From Gemmatimonadota bacterium (lineage in GTDB: Bacteria; Latescibacterota; UBA2968; GCA-2709665), in assembly GCA_028877215.1 (NCBI GenBank), contig JAPPFJ010000012.1, forward strand, positions 164,399 through 228,398: 64,000 nucleotides of DNA, written 5' to 3'. This document shows positions 45,655 through 54,908 of this stretch, piece after piece. The notes below the pieces were generated by a model. That model did not search any database and was not told where the DNA came from. It saw nothing but the letters and a program-made list of their open reading frames with translations. Position numbers and translations under genes: made by a program. Numbering within the stretch: position 1 is the stretch's first letter; every line of letters starts with the position of its first letter.

Positions 45655-46452
45655 TCATCGCGACCCGAAGTCACGCTCGTCGTCGCGGTTCGTCTTCAGG
45701 CCGGCCGCGTCGAGGCAGCGGTCCGTCTCTGCGACCAGGTCCCGGTATCGGGCGCTTTCGAAATATGCCCTGGCTCTGCCCGTCGTCTGAAGGCCGGTCT
45801 TGTCGGTATAACGCATCGACCCGGTGTAGACGTCGTCAGCGGCGTCTTTCAGCAGCCCGGCGAACCGGGCCGGCTCGCAGTGGAGCAGCGGCGCCACCGC
45901 CGCGGTGACGTGAATGCCCATTGACTTGAGGCGTCGCATGGTATTCAGCCGGACGTGGATGCGCGGGGCGTGCGGCTCCAGCTTCCTCCGCACGCGGTCG
46001 TCGTCCGTGGGTATGGAAAAACACACGCGCAGAGGGGATTTAAACGTCCTCAGCAATTTCGCGTCGTCTAGAACCAGGTGGCTCCGCGTATGCACCACAA
46101 CGTCTTTCGGGTTGCTGTCCTCCAGCACGCCCAGGCAGCGGCGGGTCAGCCGGTACTGTCGTTCCACGTATTGATACGGGTCGGTGGCCGAGCCCACGAA
46201 GATCCGCCGGCCCCAGATCTTGTCCCGAGCCCTGCCGAGCAGATACGGCGCGTTCGTCTTCGGCTGCACCCACGCGCCCCACGGCAGGGGATGTTCCACG
46301 GCATAGTGGTACTTCATCACGTAGCAATAGGCGCACCCCATCCCGCAGCCCATGTACGGATTCAGGGTGTATCGGGTGACGGGAGGGCCGTCCTGCGGCA
46401 TCAGTACGGAACGCGCCGCGGTCTCTTCGACTTCCAGGTGGGCATGCGCCAT
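45655..46452 (-). CDS. Radical SAM protein, spore-photoproduct-lyase-like (SPL/PA0069) group
   Basis: 265 residues from ATG 46452; a GTG at 46470 is possible. The cluster motif is NPYMGCGMGCAYCYV with Cys36, Cys40 and Cys43 (Cx3Cx2C). Typical group features follow: IFVGSATDPYQYVERQYRLT, VVHTRSHLVLDDAKLL, VCFSIPTDDDRVRRKLEP and VTAAVAPLLH. These are SPL-like proteins with an iron-sulfur cluster and S-adenosylmethionine; most non-spore members have no assigned substrate. It is convergent to the NACHT gene and divergent from the methionine sulfoxide reductase, with no operon partner. Confidence 0.85.
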   Translation of the reverse strand: MAHAHLEVEETAARSVLMPQDGPPVTRYTLNPYMGCGMGCAYCYVMKYHYAVEHPLPWGAWVQPKTNAPYLLGRARDKIWGRRIFVGSATDPYQYVERQYRLTRRCLGVLEDSNPKDVVVHTRSHLVLDDAKLLRTFKSPLRVCFSIPTDDDRVRRKLEPHAPRIHVRLNTMRRLKSMGIHVTAAVAPLLHCEPARFAGLLKDAADDVYTGSMRYTDKTGLQTTGRARAYFESARYRDLVAETDRCLDAAGLKTNRDDERDFGSR

Positions 46453-46506
46453 GTCCCGAATATACTGCACAAATGTTCATATATCAAGAAAGAAAAGCTA
46501 TCAGTT

Positions 46507-46640
46507 AAGAGCGGGTAGACGTGAGAAGGTAGAGATCGCATGCCGTAAAGGGTTTCTTCTCATGCCGCAGGCAAGTAGGTGGAACCTATCGGGCACGGAC
46601 TTCCTCTCCCGTCTTCCCTCTACCCTCTCACCGCCTTTAG
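46507..46640. repeat. HEF copy K
   Basis: Left arm gcgggtagacgtgagaaggt, core catgccgcaggcaagtaggt, right arm tctaccctctcaccgccttt. A tctctcccaccgggagagag palindrome follows (46650-46669). Confidence 0.7.
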
Positions 46641-46693
46641 TCGACCTCTCTCCCACCGGGAGAGAGGGGGGAAAGGCGGATTTCGCTCTTTCA

Positions 46694-46905
46694 ATGCATT
46701 TCACAACTGGCGACCGGGGGTATAGGGTAGAGAGCCACACCCGGCCCCACGACCTGGTGAGAGGGGAGACGTTAGACGGGAGAGATTGCCTGCCTTGCGA
46801 GGTTTCTTCTCGTGCCAAAGGCAAGGAGGAATATCTCATCTGGCAAGGATTTCATCTACCGTCTACCCTCTTCCCTCTACCCGCATTTCATCTACCCCCT
46901 TCTTT
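46694..46905. repeat. Partial 200-base repeat fused to HEF copy L
   Basis: Bases 46694-46722 repeat the start of the 17969 element (aatgcatttcacaactggcg). From 46722 come left-arm units (ggggagacgttagacgggag), core cgtgccaaaggcaaggagga, and right-arm units to 46905. The segment ggaatatctcatctggcaag is identical to part of copy J at 34172. Confidence 0.7.
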
Positions 46906-47076
46906 GGTTGTTTCATGCAACCCAATTCCATCCGCCGGCGTTTCATGGGGAGAGATTGCCGATTCCCCCTCGCGGCATCAGGAATAACGTCCGGCTGCCC
47001 GGTTTGTTACAATCAGTCGCCTCTATCCGATGCGACGCGTTTAGCCCGGATGCCGGAAATTCCAGGAGGATTCCAG

Positions 47077-48183
47077 ATGAAAACCACGCTCGTGCTGTTG
47101 TTCACCGCTGCCGTTCTCGTTGCCGCCCTGGCCCTGGGCGCCAGGGACGGCAGTTCCGAAACAAAAGACACGGAGCAGGCCACGTTTGCCGGCGGCTGCT
47201 TCTGGTGCATCGAAGCCCCATTCGATAAGCTGGAGGGCGTTGTGTCCGCGGTTTCCGGCTATACCGGCGGGGAAATCCGGAATCCCACCTACGGCCAGGT
47301 CAGTAAGGGCATTACCCGGCACATCGAGTCGGTGCTGGTCACGTACAACCCTTCAGTGGTCACGTACGCGCAATTGCTGGACGTTTACTGGATGCAGTTC
47401 GACCCCACCGACGCGGGGGGGTCGTTCTATGACCGGGGCCATCAATACTCGTCCGCTATCTTCTACCATGACGAGAAGCAGAAAGAGCTGGCGGAAGCCT
47501 CGAAGCAGGCCCTTGAGAAATCCGGTCGCTTCAACGCCCCCATCGTGACGCCCATCCGGCCCGCGGAAACCTTTTATCGGGCGGAGGAGTATCACCAGGA
47601 TTACTACAGGAAGAAGCCGGCCCACTACAACCGCTACCGGAAGGGATCCGGCCGCGACCGATTCATCGAAAAGACCTGGGGGCGGGACAAAGCGGCCAAA
47701 TCTTCCAGCGGGACCTGGAACAAACCCCCCGACGCGGAGCTGCGCCGGAAACTGACGCCGCTGCAATGGAACGTGACCCAGGAAGACGGTACCGAGCGTC
47801 CGTTTCGCAACGAGTACTGGGACAACAAGAAGCCGGGCATCTACGTGGATATCGTGTCGGGCGAGCCCCTCTTCAGTTCAACCCACAAATACCGGTCGGG
47901 TACCGGATGGCCGAGTTTCACGCAGCCGCTCGTGACCGAACACGTAGTTGAGCACGTGGACAACAGCCTCTACATGACCCGAACGGAGGTGCGCAGCAAA
48001 TACGGGGATTCCCACCTCGGCCACGTATTCAACGACGGGCCCGCGCCGACCGGGCTGCGCTATTGCATCAATTCGGCCTCGCTGCGGTTCATCCCCGCGG
48101 ATGAACTGAAGGCTGCCGGGTACGTCAGGTACCAGAGCCTGTTCAAGGACCTGGCGGTGTCCGCGGGCCAACCGTCTGAGTAG
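47077..48183 (+). CDS. msrAB: Secreted MsrA-MsrB fusion, peptide methionine sulfoxide reductase
   Basis: 368 residues from ATG 47077, chosen because caggagga lies 6 bases upstream and a signal peptide follows ([18 protein letters not shown]). MsrA domain: [20 protein letters not shown] with catalytic Cys41, then [18 protein letters not shown] and [11 protein letters not shown]. MsrB domain (about residue 225 on): [34 protein letters not shown] and [15 protein letters not shown] with the catalytic Cys. The MsrB zinc CxxC sites are absent (SGEPLFSS), so it is the zinc-free type. It reduces both S and R forms of methionine sulfoxide, here probably in the periplasm, complementing msrP at 19357. 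Confidence 0.93.
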   Translation: MKTTLVLLFTAAVLVAALALGARDGSSETKDTEQATFAGGCFWCIEAPFDKLEGVVSAVSGYTGGEIRNPTYGQVSKGITRHIESVLVTYNPSVVTYAQLLDVYWMQFDPTDAGGSFYDRGHQYSSAIFYHDEKQKELAEASKQALEKSGRFNAPIVTPIRPAETFYRAEEYHQDYYRKKPAHYNRYRKGSGRDRFIEKTWGRDKAAKSSSGTWNKPPDAELRRKLTPLQWNVTQEDGTERPFRNEYWDNKKPGIYVDIVSGEPLFSSTHKYRSGTGWPSFTQPLVTEHVVEHVDNSLYMTRTEVRSKYGDSHLGHVFNDGPAPTGLRYCINSASLRFIPADELKAAGYVRYQSLFKDLAVSAGQPSE

Positions 48184-48269
48184 TACATCGGCTGCCAACG
48201 ACGCTTGGAGGGTGGAGCGGACGTTCCTGTCTGCACATGAAAACCTGTTGGGATCACCGCTGTCCAAAT

Positions 48270-48548
48270 CTGGATCGTCCACGCGTTGGCATACGACAGC
48301 GTAGACCGCTTCGGCGCCTCCCGAACCCCCACATGGATCAGCTTGCCCAGACAACACGAGAGCCCATCGCAGATCTCACGTAACGAGTGCGCTTGCGCCA
48401 ACTGGCAGAACAGCATCGCCACAAACAGTTCCCAGCACGTGAACCCTTTCGTGTATCGCTATGCCCGGTGCGCTTTCACCGAATGCTGAAACTGGTTGCG
48501 AGGGAATAAATCCAACAGTTGACTGAACAGACTGGCTGTGCGTACCAT
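48270..48548 (-). pseudogene. IS4-family transposase remnant (DUF4372 N-terminal region)
   Basis: Reading from ATG 48548: MVRTASLFSQLLDLFPRNQF, then an in-frame TAG after AHRA, then TCWELFVAMLFCQLAQAHSL, ICDGLSCCLGKLIHVGV and KRSTLSYANA. This is the N-terminal DUF4372 region of IS4-like transposases. It carries an internal stop and the catalytic DDE part is missing. No terminal inverted repeats were found. It marks an old insertion next to the TPR-gene remnant. Confidence 0.82.
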
Positions 48549-48793
48549 GCACCTATCCTCCGAGATGTGGTTCATGGATTCTTGTTTTGCCCTTACAATA
48601 CCCACGATGCTTCCCGCATGAGTGTGGATTCCTCGCGAAAAACCGCCATACCATCGCCCCGAGCAACGTCGTAGCTTGCCACCGCTCTGTTAGGACGCGC
48701 CTACACCGTATATCCTCGACACACGCTCCTCCAAAGTTCCAACGCTGACCACTTTCAATACGTCCCTGTTACAACCGTTTTCGGAGCGGACTC

Positions 48794-48871
48794 AAGGTTT
48801 ATTTCGAGAAGACCCTGGAACTCAAATTACACCATCCTCAAGCCGCTCATATCCGGCAGTGGCTGAAGTAG
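48794..48871 (+). pseudogene. 3'-end remnant of a TPR gene paralogous to the next gene
   Basis: Codes KVYFEKTLELKLHHPQAAHI then RQWLK and a stop. The intact gene ends RFHFEKTLELQPNHPRADPI then KQWLRRTGE. DNA similarity is clear across 78 bases. It is a decayed tandem copy, probably cut by the IS4-like insertion upstream. Confidence 0.8.
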
Positions 48872-48895
48872 ATCCGGGTATAGGAAAATCGACAC

Positions 48896-50974
48896 TTGAC
48901 GAACGATTCAACGTCAGAATCGATCCAACCTCCCGAGCGCGTGATCTCACGACCGGCCATCATCGCCGCGGTATTCCTGGCACTACACGTCGTACCGCTC
49001 TTCTGGCCGTCCAGTCCCTTGTGGGGCGTGGATTTCCTCATCTATCTTCCCGCGCCTTTACGGGGTGTCTTCATTCTGCTGGCTGTCCTGATGTTTCTCC
49101 CCGCGTTCCGCCGACAAGTCCGCGCATGGGTCGGTCGCCTTCCGCTCTCGCTTTGGGGTTGTGGCCGCCGCGTCCGGATCACGCGAGGCTTGGTAATCTT
49201 GACCGCACTGATTGGTTTTTTCGTGTTTTCCTCCGCCCGGCACTTCCTGGGCGACGGGTACGTCCTGCTTGGAAAACTCGACGCGGAATACTGGCACGAC
49301 AAAAATCGAGCGCCGCTCACCTACGCCCTTATAGGTACCCTGCACAGTCTGGGCAGCGTCCTGTGGGAAACCGCAGAAAACACCTACCGTCTATACAGCT
49401 ACATTTCAGGAACCCTGTACGTTCTACTTTCCTTTCCGATTGCCGCCGCCCTTGGCAAGAACGGCCTGGAAAGATCCATCTTTCTTGCGTTTCTCCTTAC
49501 CGCAGGTTTCGTCCAACAATTCTTCGGTTACGTGGAGAATTACGCCCTGTACCTGCCCGGCCTGCTTCTCTACCTCTTTCTGGGACAGCGCACATTCGAA
49601 GACCGATTGTCCCTTGCTGTTCCCGCGCTTCTGCTAGGCATGCTGGTCGCATTCCACAGGGTTCTCGCGTTCATGGGGCCGTCCCTGTTGTACCTGGCCT
49701 ACCGTGATTTTCGTCGCAGACATGGAAGAATCCCATCCTGGAAAAATACCCTCGCCACCACAGCCGGCCTTTGCTGCCTTCCCCTCAGCGCGGCATTCTT
49801 CCTGGCGTTGAGTGGCGTCGGCTTCGAGGCCTACACTCAGTTGCCGAGGGATGGCGAGTTTCTGCCCCTGTTCGAGCAACCAGGGTATAATGCGCAGTAT
49901 CGCATTTTCTCATTCCAGCATCTCCTGGATTTTGTAAACCTGCAACTGCTGTCAGCCCCGGCAGCGTGCATGGCCATATTCCTTGTCAGGACGATTCATC
50001 CGGGTAGCCAGGCATTCCTCACCATTAGCGCCGCGATTCCTCTCTTTTTCACTTTCTTGGCCAAACCAAACCTCGGCGCCTTTCGCGATTGGGACGTTCT
50101 ATCTCTTGCAGCGCTACCTCTCACGTTGTGGATGTCCATCGCATTTGTCGAACGAATACGCAGCCGTGAGCAGCTCATCCACGGCGCCGTTCTTATCTGC
50201 GGGTCTGCTGCGCTCCACACTTTTCTCTGGATTGGCGTCAACGCAAGCGCCGAACCGGCGGAAGCACGGTTTACAAGTCAGTTGGCCAGGCTTACCGGAC
50301 ACGCGAGTAATGTCGGGTGGTCTGAATATGGCGGATTCTACCAGAGGCAGGACAACCCGTCAGCGGCCCTCCCGGCACTCAAGCGTGCGCTGGACGCCGA
50401 TCCGACCCATTTCAATAAGTGGATACTCGTCGGCAATATTCATTGGAGAATGGGGCAGACGCCAGAAGCGATTACGCATTACCAAAAGGCCGCTGAACTC
50501 CGTCCCGACCGTGCTACCCCGTTTATGAACCTTGGCGTGGCCTATAGCGACTTGGGTCAGTTCGAAAAGGCAATCGAATACGCCCTGAAAGCCACCGAGT
50601 TGCAACCCGATCTGGCAACCGCTCACACTAAACTCGGCGAATTATACGGGAGGACCGGCAAATTTGACAAAGCCCTGGAACACCTCGAAAAAGCGCTCCA
50701 ACTCCAGGGAGAAAAAGCGAACGCGAAGACCTACGTGCGCATCGGCGGCACTTATTACGACATGAGGGAACACGAAAAAGCGATCCCATATCTCAAAAGG
50801 GCCATTCAACTGAATCCCAAATACGCAAACGCACACCTGCTTTTGGGCATGACCTATCTTTCCTTGAAGCGCTCTGACCGGGCCAGGTTTCATTTCGAGA
50901 AAACCCTCGAACTCCAACCCAACCATCCTCGAGCCGATCCGATCAAACAGTGGCTCAGGCGAACCGGTGAATAG
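48896..50974 (+). CDS. Polytopic membrane protein with C-terminal TPR domain
   Basis: 692 residues if started at TTG 48896; the ribosome site is unclear and a start further in is possible. Residues of about 20-430 hold some ten hydrophobic helices (IIAAVFLALHVVPLFWP, LPGLLLYLFLG, LSLAALPLTLWMSIAFV), a layout like glycosyltransferase-type membrane enzymes, with FLGDGYVLLGKLDAEYWHDK in the first external loop. Residues of about 450-690 contain five TPR units (NPSAALPALKRALDADPTHF; RPDRATPFMNLGVAYSDLGQ; AIPYLKRAIQLNPKYANAHL). Such proteins often act in envelope glycan or protein modification. No exact family is assigned. A decayed paralogue lies just upstream. Confidence 0.75.
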   Translation: MTNDSTSESIQPPERVISRPAIIAAVFLALHVVPLFWPSSPLWGVDFLIYLPAPLRGVFILLAVLMFLPAFRRQVRAWVGRLPLSLWGCGRRVRITRGLVILTALIGFFVFSSARHFLGDGYVLLGKLDAEYWHDKNRAPLTYALIGTLHSLGSVLWETAENTYRLYSYISGTLYVLLSFPIAAALGKNGLERSIFLAFLLTAGFVQQFFGYVENYALYLPGLLLYLFLGQRTFEDRLSLAVPALLLGMLVAFHRVLAFMGPSLLYLAYRDFRRRHGRIPSWKNTLATTAGLCCLPLSAAFFLALSGVGFEAYTQLPRDGEFLPLFEQPGYNAQYRIFSFQHLLDFVNLQLLSAPAACMAIFLVRTIHPGSQAFLTISAAIPLFFTFLAKPNLGAFRDWDVLSLAALPLTLWMSIAFVERIRSREQLIHGAVLICGSAALHTFLWIGVNASAEPAEARFTSQLARLTGHASNVGWSEYGGFYQRQDNPSAALPALKRALDADPTHFNKWILVGNIHWRMGQTPEAITHYQKAAELRPDRATPFMNLGVAYSDLGQFEKAIEYALKATELQPDLATAHTKLGELYGRTGKFDKALEHLEKALQLQGEKANAKTYVRIGGTYYDMREHEKAIPYLKRAIQLNPKYANAHLLLGMTYLSLKRSDRARFHFEKTLELQPNHPRADPIKQWLRRTGE

Positions 50975-51080
50975 CGTCTTTTTTTAGATTTTCTTGACAA
51001 CATCCAGTAGTGAGGACCTCTCGCCCCTGCCTGCCTGCGCCGAGGTCTGCTCGGCAGGCAGGCCCCCTCAGACTAACCTC

Positions 51081-51475
51081 AATCGGAAAAAAACAGCAAC
51101 GCGGCGACGCGATAAAACCCTCCGAAACGGGGTGTTATCGACGTATGGAAGGACGTTTTTTCCCTTCACGTCCAGTGACCTGGTGTATCCTGGTAATCCG
51201 CCGTCTAATCGCCTTTATTTACCCGAATTCAAAAAATACTGCAACCGGGCGTCGTGATAAAATCCTCCTAAACAGGGTGATAACGTCGTATGGAAGGACA
51301 TCTTTTCAGTTGACGTCCAGCAACCTGGTGTATCCTGGTAATCCGCAGTTTAATCGCCTTTATCGACCTGCACATATACGAACTAACGTCACCGAAAAAC
51401 GACGAATCCTGGTTAACAAGCACATATTCGAATTAACGTCCCCGAAGACTTACGAATCAAGGTTAGTCACGCGTG
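51081..51475. repeat. Tandem repeat tract, 196-base family, cluster 1
   Basis: Two shortened units with period 145 bases: cctggtgtatcctggtaatc at 51179 and 51324, each followed by taatcgccttta. Each is preceded by an (a)acagggtg(t/a)taacgtcgtatgg segment. A third partial unit (aagcacatattcgaattaac, 51419 onward) ends the tract. Related units occur at 58590 and 59000-59310. Confidence 0.75.
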
Positions 51476-51480
51476 TGTTA

Positions 51481-51524
51481 AAAAAAGCGCATCGCCCTGA
51501 AGGTCCTGGACGATGCGCTCTTTT
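51481..51524 (-). terminator. Rho-independent terminator for the nicotinamidase-like gene
   Basis: Stem agcgcatcg / cgatgcgct (51486-51494, 51511-51519). On the minus strand a U run (complement of aaaaaa 51481-51486) follows, 17 bases after the stop of the 51541 gene. The plus-strand side has tctttt and may also terminate. Confidence 0.85.
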
Positions 51525-51540
51525 ATATCTGTGAGTTTCC

Positions 51541-52167
51541 CTATCCGGTGATCTCGTCGGTAGAAACGACGGTGACGCCGCGGGCCTTCCAGCCTTCCAC
51601 GAGCGTTTCTCCGCGTTCGGGGAAGATAGCCTGTGTGGCGTCCAGCACCAGTTGAACGGGGGCCGTGTTTCTCTTGAGAAAGCCGTCGATCGCGTAGGCA
51701 TTGCAGACGTCCAGGGCAACGCCGTACAGCACGATGCGCCCGGGCCTGACGGCGTTCAGAACGGGTTCCACGTTCCGGTTGGTGAACACGTCGAAGCGCT
51801 GTTTGCGGAAGATGACCTCGCCCGTGTGGTTCCGGACCCGCTCGCCGAGTTCCGCGGTATCTTCCGCGCCGCCGTCGATCCACAGCGGATTTACCGGACG
51901 TGTCTCCTTGACCTTTCGCTGGCCCGGGGTGTCCTTGAGACAATGCGGCGGAAAGGTGTCCAGGAAGTCGGGCGAGTCCGAGATCTCCGGATCGTCCGGG
52001 TTGTGGAAGTCTACCGACCCGAAGATGGGGATATTACGCTGACGGGCGCAGGCCGTGAGCCGTTCCAGGTTGGGCAGGATTTTCTCCGCCTCCCGGATGT
52101 AGAGCTTTCCGTCCGGCATGATGAAGTCGTACTGTGTGTCCACGTCCCAGAAGATGATTTCGGGCAT
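51541..52167 (-). CDS. Nicotinamidase / isochorismatase-family cysteine hydrolase
   Basis: 208 residues from ATG 52167, preceded by aggggaagagacg. It has the hydrolase triad pattern: Asp10 in FWDVDTQYDF, Lys122 in VIFRKQRFDVF, and Cys155 in GVALDVCNAYA. Metal-site residues typical of nicotinamidases are present (SVDFHNPDDPE and TFPPHCLKDTPGQ), which favours nicotinamidase (NAD salvage) over other isochorismatase-like amidases. A longer frame upstream reads through ttcgacaagctcag repeats and has no signal of being coding. Confidence 0.8.
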   Translation of the reverse strand: MPEIIFWDVDTQYDFIMPDGKLYIREAEKILPNLERLTACARQRNIPIFGSVDFHNPDDPEISDSPDFLDTFPPHCLKDTPGQRKVKETRPVNPLWIDGGAEDTAELGERVRNHTGEVIFRKQRFDVFTNRNVEPVLNAVRPGRIVLYGVALDVCNAYAIDGFLKRNTAPVQLVLDATQAIFPERGETLVEGWKARGVTVVSTDEITG

Positions 52168-52199
52168 CGTCTCTTCCCCTGAATTTTTCCGAAAAAGAT

Positions 52200-52425
52200 A
52201 CGGCAAACCGGAATTGATGACAAGTGCGGCGCCGTTCGACAGGCCCTTCGACCCGTTCAGGTCGACGCTCAGGAACCGGCCCCTGAGCCGCTCCCTGAGC
52301 TTGTCGAAGGGTCGGCGAAGGATATCGAATTGGATACCGACCGGATAGCGAAACGAGGGCATTTCGACAAGCTCAATGACCACGTTTCGGCGAACGAAGG
52401 CAATTCGACAAGCTCAGGGAAATCA
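52200..52425. repeat. Cluster of ttcgacaagctcag palindromic repeats
   Basis: At least four related copies, in both orientations: ccctgagcttgtcgaagggt near 52292, atttcgacaagctcaatgac near 52361, and aattcgacaagctcagggaa near 52391, plus a diverged copy near 52233. They fill the 290-base gap between the hydrolase and the methyltransferase gene. Confidence 0.75.
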
Positions 52426-52453
52426 ACTTGGATAGACGGGATTAGTCGAGAGT

Positions 52454-53185
52454 CTATCTGGGGGTCTCATCAGGCCCGGCGGCGAGTTTCTGCATGAATA
52501 TACCCGCGGCCACCGAGACGTTGAGAGAAGCAACCGATCCAGTCGATGGAATTCTGCAGGTGGCGTCGCACTTGTCCAGCGTGAGCCGGCGTAGCCCGCG
52601 TTCCTCGTTGCCCACCACCAGCAGCCAGGGCCGGTCGGCCGCGATCCGGTCCAGGCCGGTGTCGGCGTGTTCCGACGTGCCCAGGATCCAGACGTTCGCC
52701 TTCCGCGCCAGGTCGAGCGCCCGGCTGAGATTGGCCGGGAAGCTGAATGGCACGTGTTCGACGCCTCCGGATGCGACGTCGTACACGGTATCCGTAAGCG
52801 GGGCGGAACGGTCCCGCGTGACCAGAATGCCGCGGACGCCGAAGAAGGCGGCGGTGCGAAAGATCGCCCCGACGTTGTGCGGGTCCTGCACGCGGTCGAG
52901 CGCGAGCCAGAGTCCGTCCGGGGGCACGTTCGCGAAGAGATCCTGTACAGGGACCGCGCGTCGTTCCTTGACGACGGCCTCGGCGCCGCGGGCGCGGCCC
53001 GTCCGGTTTTGCCTCCGGGATGCGCGGGTCTGGCCCGCGATCTTGACGCCGATTTCCGCGGCGGACGACCGGATCCGGCCCCACGGTCCGGCGACGGGGT
53101 CCGGCAGGCGGATTTCGTAGACGTCCTGGGGCCGGGCTTCCAGCACGGCCAGGATGCTGTGAGGATTCTTGAGGTGGAGAGGCAT
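52454..53185 (-). CDS. rlmB: RlmB/TrmH-type (SpoU family) rRNA 2'-O-methyltransferase
   Basis: 243 residues. All three SpoU motifs are present: LDRVQDPHNVGAIFRTAAFF (motif 1), LLVVGNEERGLRRLTLDKCD (motif 2) and IPSTGSVASLNVSVAAGI (motif 3), building the knotted SAM site. The N-terminal substrate-binding part (LHLKNPHSILAVLEARPQDV) resembles RlmB, which methylates G2251 of 23S rRNA, though some TrmH-group enzymes look alike. The start lacks a clear ribosome site; it lies 31 bases after fadD and is probably co-transcribed. Confidence 0.85.
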   Translation of the reverse strand: MPLHLKNPHSILAVLEARPQDVYEIRLPDPVAGPWGRIRSSAAEIGVKIAGQTRASRRQNRTGRARGAEAVVKERRAVPVQDLFANVPPDGLWLALDRVQDPHNVGAIFRTAAFFGVRGILVTRDRSAPLTDTVYDVASGGVEHVPFSFPANLSRALDLARKANVWILGTSEHADTGLDRIAADRPWLLVVGNEERGLRRLTLDKCDATCRIPSTGSVASLNVSVAAGIFMQKLAAGPDETPR

Positions 53186-53216
53186 CGCGGTTTTCTGTAT
53201 TCGCGGTCGTGTCGGG

Positions 53217-54842
53217 CTATCCGAACTTTCCTTCCGTATGCTGCCGGCGGATAACTTTCTTGTCCAGTTTTCCGACGCTGGTTTTGGGGATCTGCTCCAC
53301 GAAGACGATTCTGTCGGGTACCCAGTATTTCGGAAATACGGACGCGAGGTGCGCCAGGAGCGCCTCGGCCGTGACGGGGTCCGTGTTGGGCGACCGTACG
53401 GCGATGGCGAAGGGACGTTCCGTCCATTTCGCGTCGGGAACGGCGATGACGGCGGCCTCGGTGACGGCCGGATGGCCCATGAGCGTGTTCTCCAGCGCCA
53501 CGCTCGAAATCCACTCGCCGCCGCTCTTGATGAGGTCTCTTGTCCGGTCCGTGATGGTGAGGAAGCCGTCCGGGCTCATCGAGCCCACGTCGCCGGTCCG
53601 GAACCACCCGTCGGCCGTGAAGTGATCGGGCGTGGGGTCCTGCTTGTAATAGCTTTCGATCACCCACGGGCCCCTGACCTGAATCTCGCCCATGCTGCGG
53701 CCGTCCCAGGGCGCTTCGTTGCCCGAATCGTCCACAATCCGCATGTCAACGCCGCAGATGGGATACCCCTGGGTGGCCTTCACGTCCCACCTGTCCGCGT
53801 CCGGAAGGGCGCGATGGTGGCGCTGCAGCCGGGAGACGGTACCCAATGGCGAGAGTTCGGTCATTCCCCAGGCGTGTACGACCGGCACGTTGAGTTCGGT
53901 TTCGTAGGCTTCGATCAGGCCGCGCGGCATGGCCGCCCCGCCGACGATCAGGGCGCGAATGCAGGAGACGTCGCGCGGATTGACCTTCAACTCTTCATAC
54001 AGTCCGGTCCAGATGGTGGGGACGCCGGCGGGAACCGTGACGCCTTCCTCCGCGATCGTCCTCCCAAGGGCGCCGGGATTCAGGTGGGGTCCGGGGAGAA
54101 CCATCTCCGCGCCGGCCATGGCGCATGCATACGGCAGTCCCCAGGCCATGGCGTGGAACTGCGGTACGACCGGCATGACGACGTCCGATTCGACAAGGCC
54201 CACGGCGTTGGACTGATTCACGCCGAGCGTGTGCAGAAACATCGAACGGTGCGAGTACAGCGCGCCCCGGGGCTCGCCGGTGGTGCCGCTGGTGTAGCAG
54301 AGGCCCATGGCCGTGTCTTCGTCCAGTGCGGGCCATTCGTACGATTCGCTGCCGCCGGCGATCAGGGCTTCATAGCCCAATGCGTCGCCAGGGTCGATCC
54401 GGATACCCGGTTTGACATTGAACAGGACGATGCACGGGCAGCGGTCGAGTCTGGCCGCCACGGCTTTGAATCGCGGAAGCAGCGTCGCATCCACGAAAAT
54501 GGCCTTGTCATCCGCGTGGCTGATGATATACGCCAGTTGATCCGGAGAGAGGCGGATGTTCAGGGTATGGCAGACGGCGCCGCTGCAGGGCACGGCGAAA
54601 TACAGCTCCAGGTGCTGGTGATTGTTCCACGCGAAGGTGCCTACGCGGTCGCCGGGTTCGATTCCCAGGCCGCAGAGCGCGCTGGCGAGCCGCTTCGACC
54701 GGCTGTGAAGATCCGCGTAGGTGTATCGGTACACGTCTCCGTCGGGCAATACGGTGGTGATGCGTTTTCGGGGGTACAGACGGTTGGCGTGCTCCAGGAT
54801 CCGCTCCATGGTGAGGGGGTAGTCCATCATGAGGCCTTGCAT
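53217..54842 (-). CDS. fadD: Long-chain fatty-acid--CoA ligase (AMP-binding)
   Basis: 541 residues, a typical acyl-CoA synthetase length. The phosphate-binding loop is [19 protein letters not shown]. Other core motifs are [49 protein letters not shown] and [17 protein letters not shown], with a C-terminal Lys in [14 protein letters not shown]. It activates fatty acids to acyl-CoA by way of acyl-AMP. It is best matched to the medium/long-chain group, though substrate length cannot be read from sequence. The start ATG 54842 has gaggag upstream. It belongs to the beta-oxidation cluster with FadE, FadA and FadN. Confidence 0.88.
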   Translation of the reverse strand: MQGLMMDYPLTMERILEHANRLYPRKRITTVLPDGDVYRYTYADLHSRSKRLASALCGLGIEPGDRVGTFAWNNHQHLELYFAVPCSGAVCHTLNIRLSPDQLAYIISHADDKAIFVDATLLPRFKAVAARLDRCPCIVLFNVKPGIRIDPGDALGYEALIAGGSESYEWPALDEDTAMGLCYTSGTTGEPRGALYSHRSMFLHTLGVNQSNAVGLVESDVVMPVVPQFHAMAWGLPYACAMAGAEMVLPGPHLNPGALGRTIAEEGVTVPAGVPTIWTGLYEELKVNPRDVSCIRALIVGGAAMPRGLIEAYETELNVPVVHAWGMTELSPLGTVSRLQRHHRALPDADRWDVKATQGYPICGVDMRIVDDSGNEAPWDGRSMGEIQVRGPWVIESYYKQDPTPDHFTADGWFRTGDVGSMSPDGFLTITDRTRDLIKSGGEWISSVALENTLMGHPAVTEAAVIAVPDAKWTERPFAIAVRSPNTDPVTAEALLAHLASVFPKYWVPDRIVFVEQIPKTSVGKLDKKVIRRQHTEGKFG

Positions 54843-54908
54843 GGATTGCGCTCCTCGGTAGTTAGCAGTCCGTTGGCGCGCCGCTGCCGTCCGTTTCCAT
54901 ACGTCGGT

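Noticed and set aside
51081..51475. CRISPR array
   Set aside because: Periods are 145 and 196 bases and the units diverge along their whole length; there are no short constant repeats with unique spacers and no cas genes.
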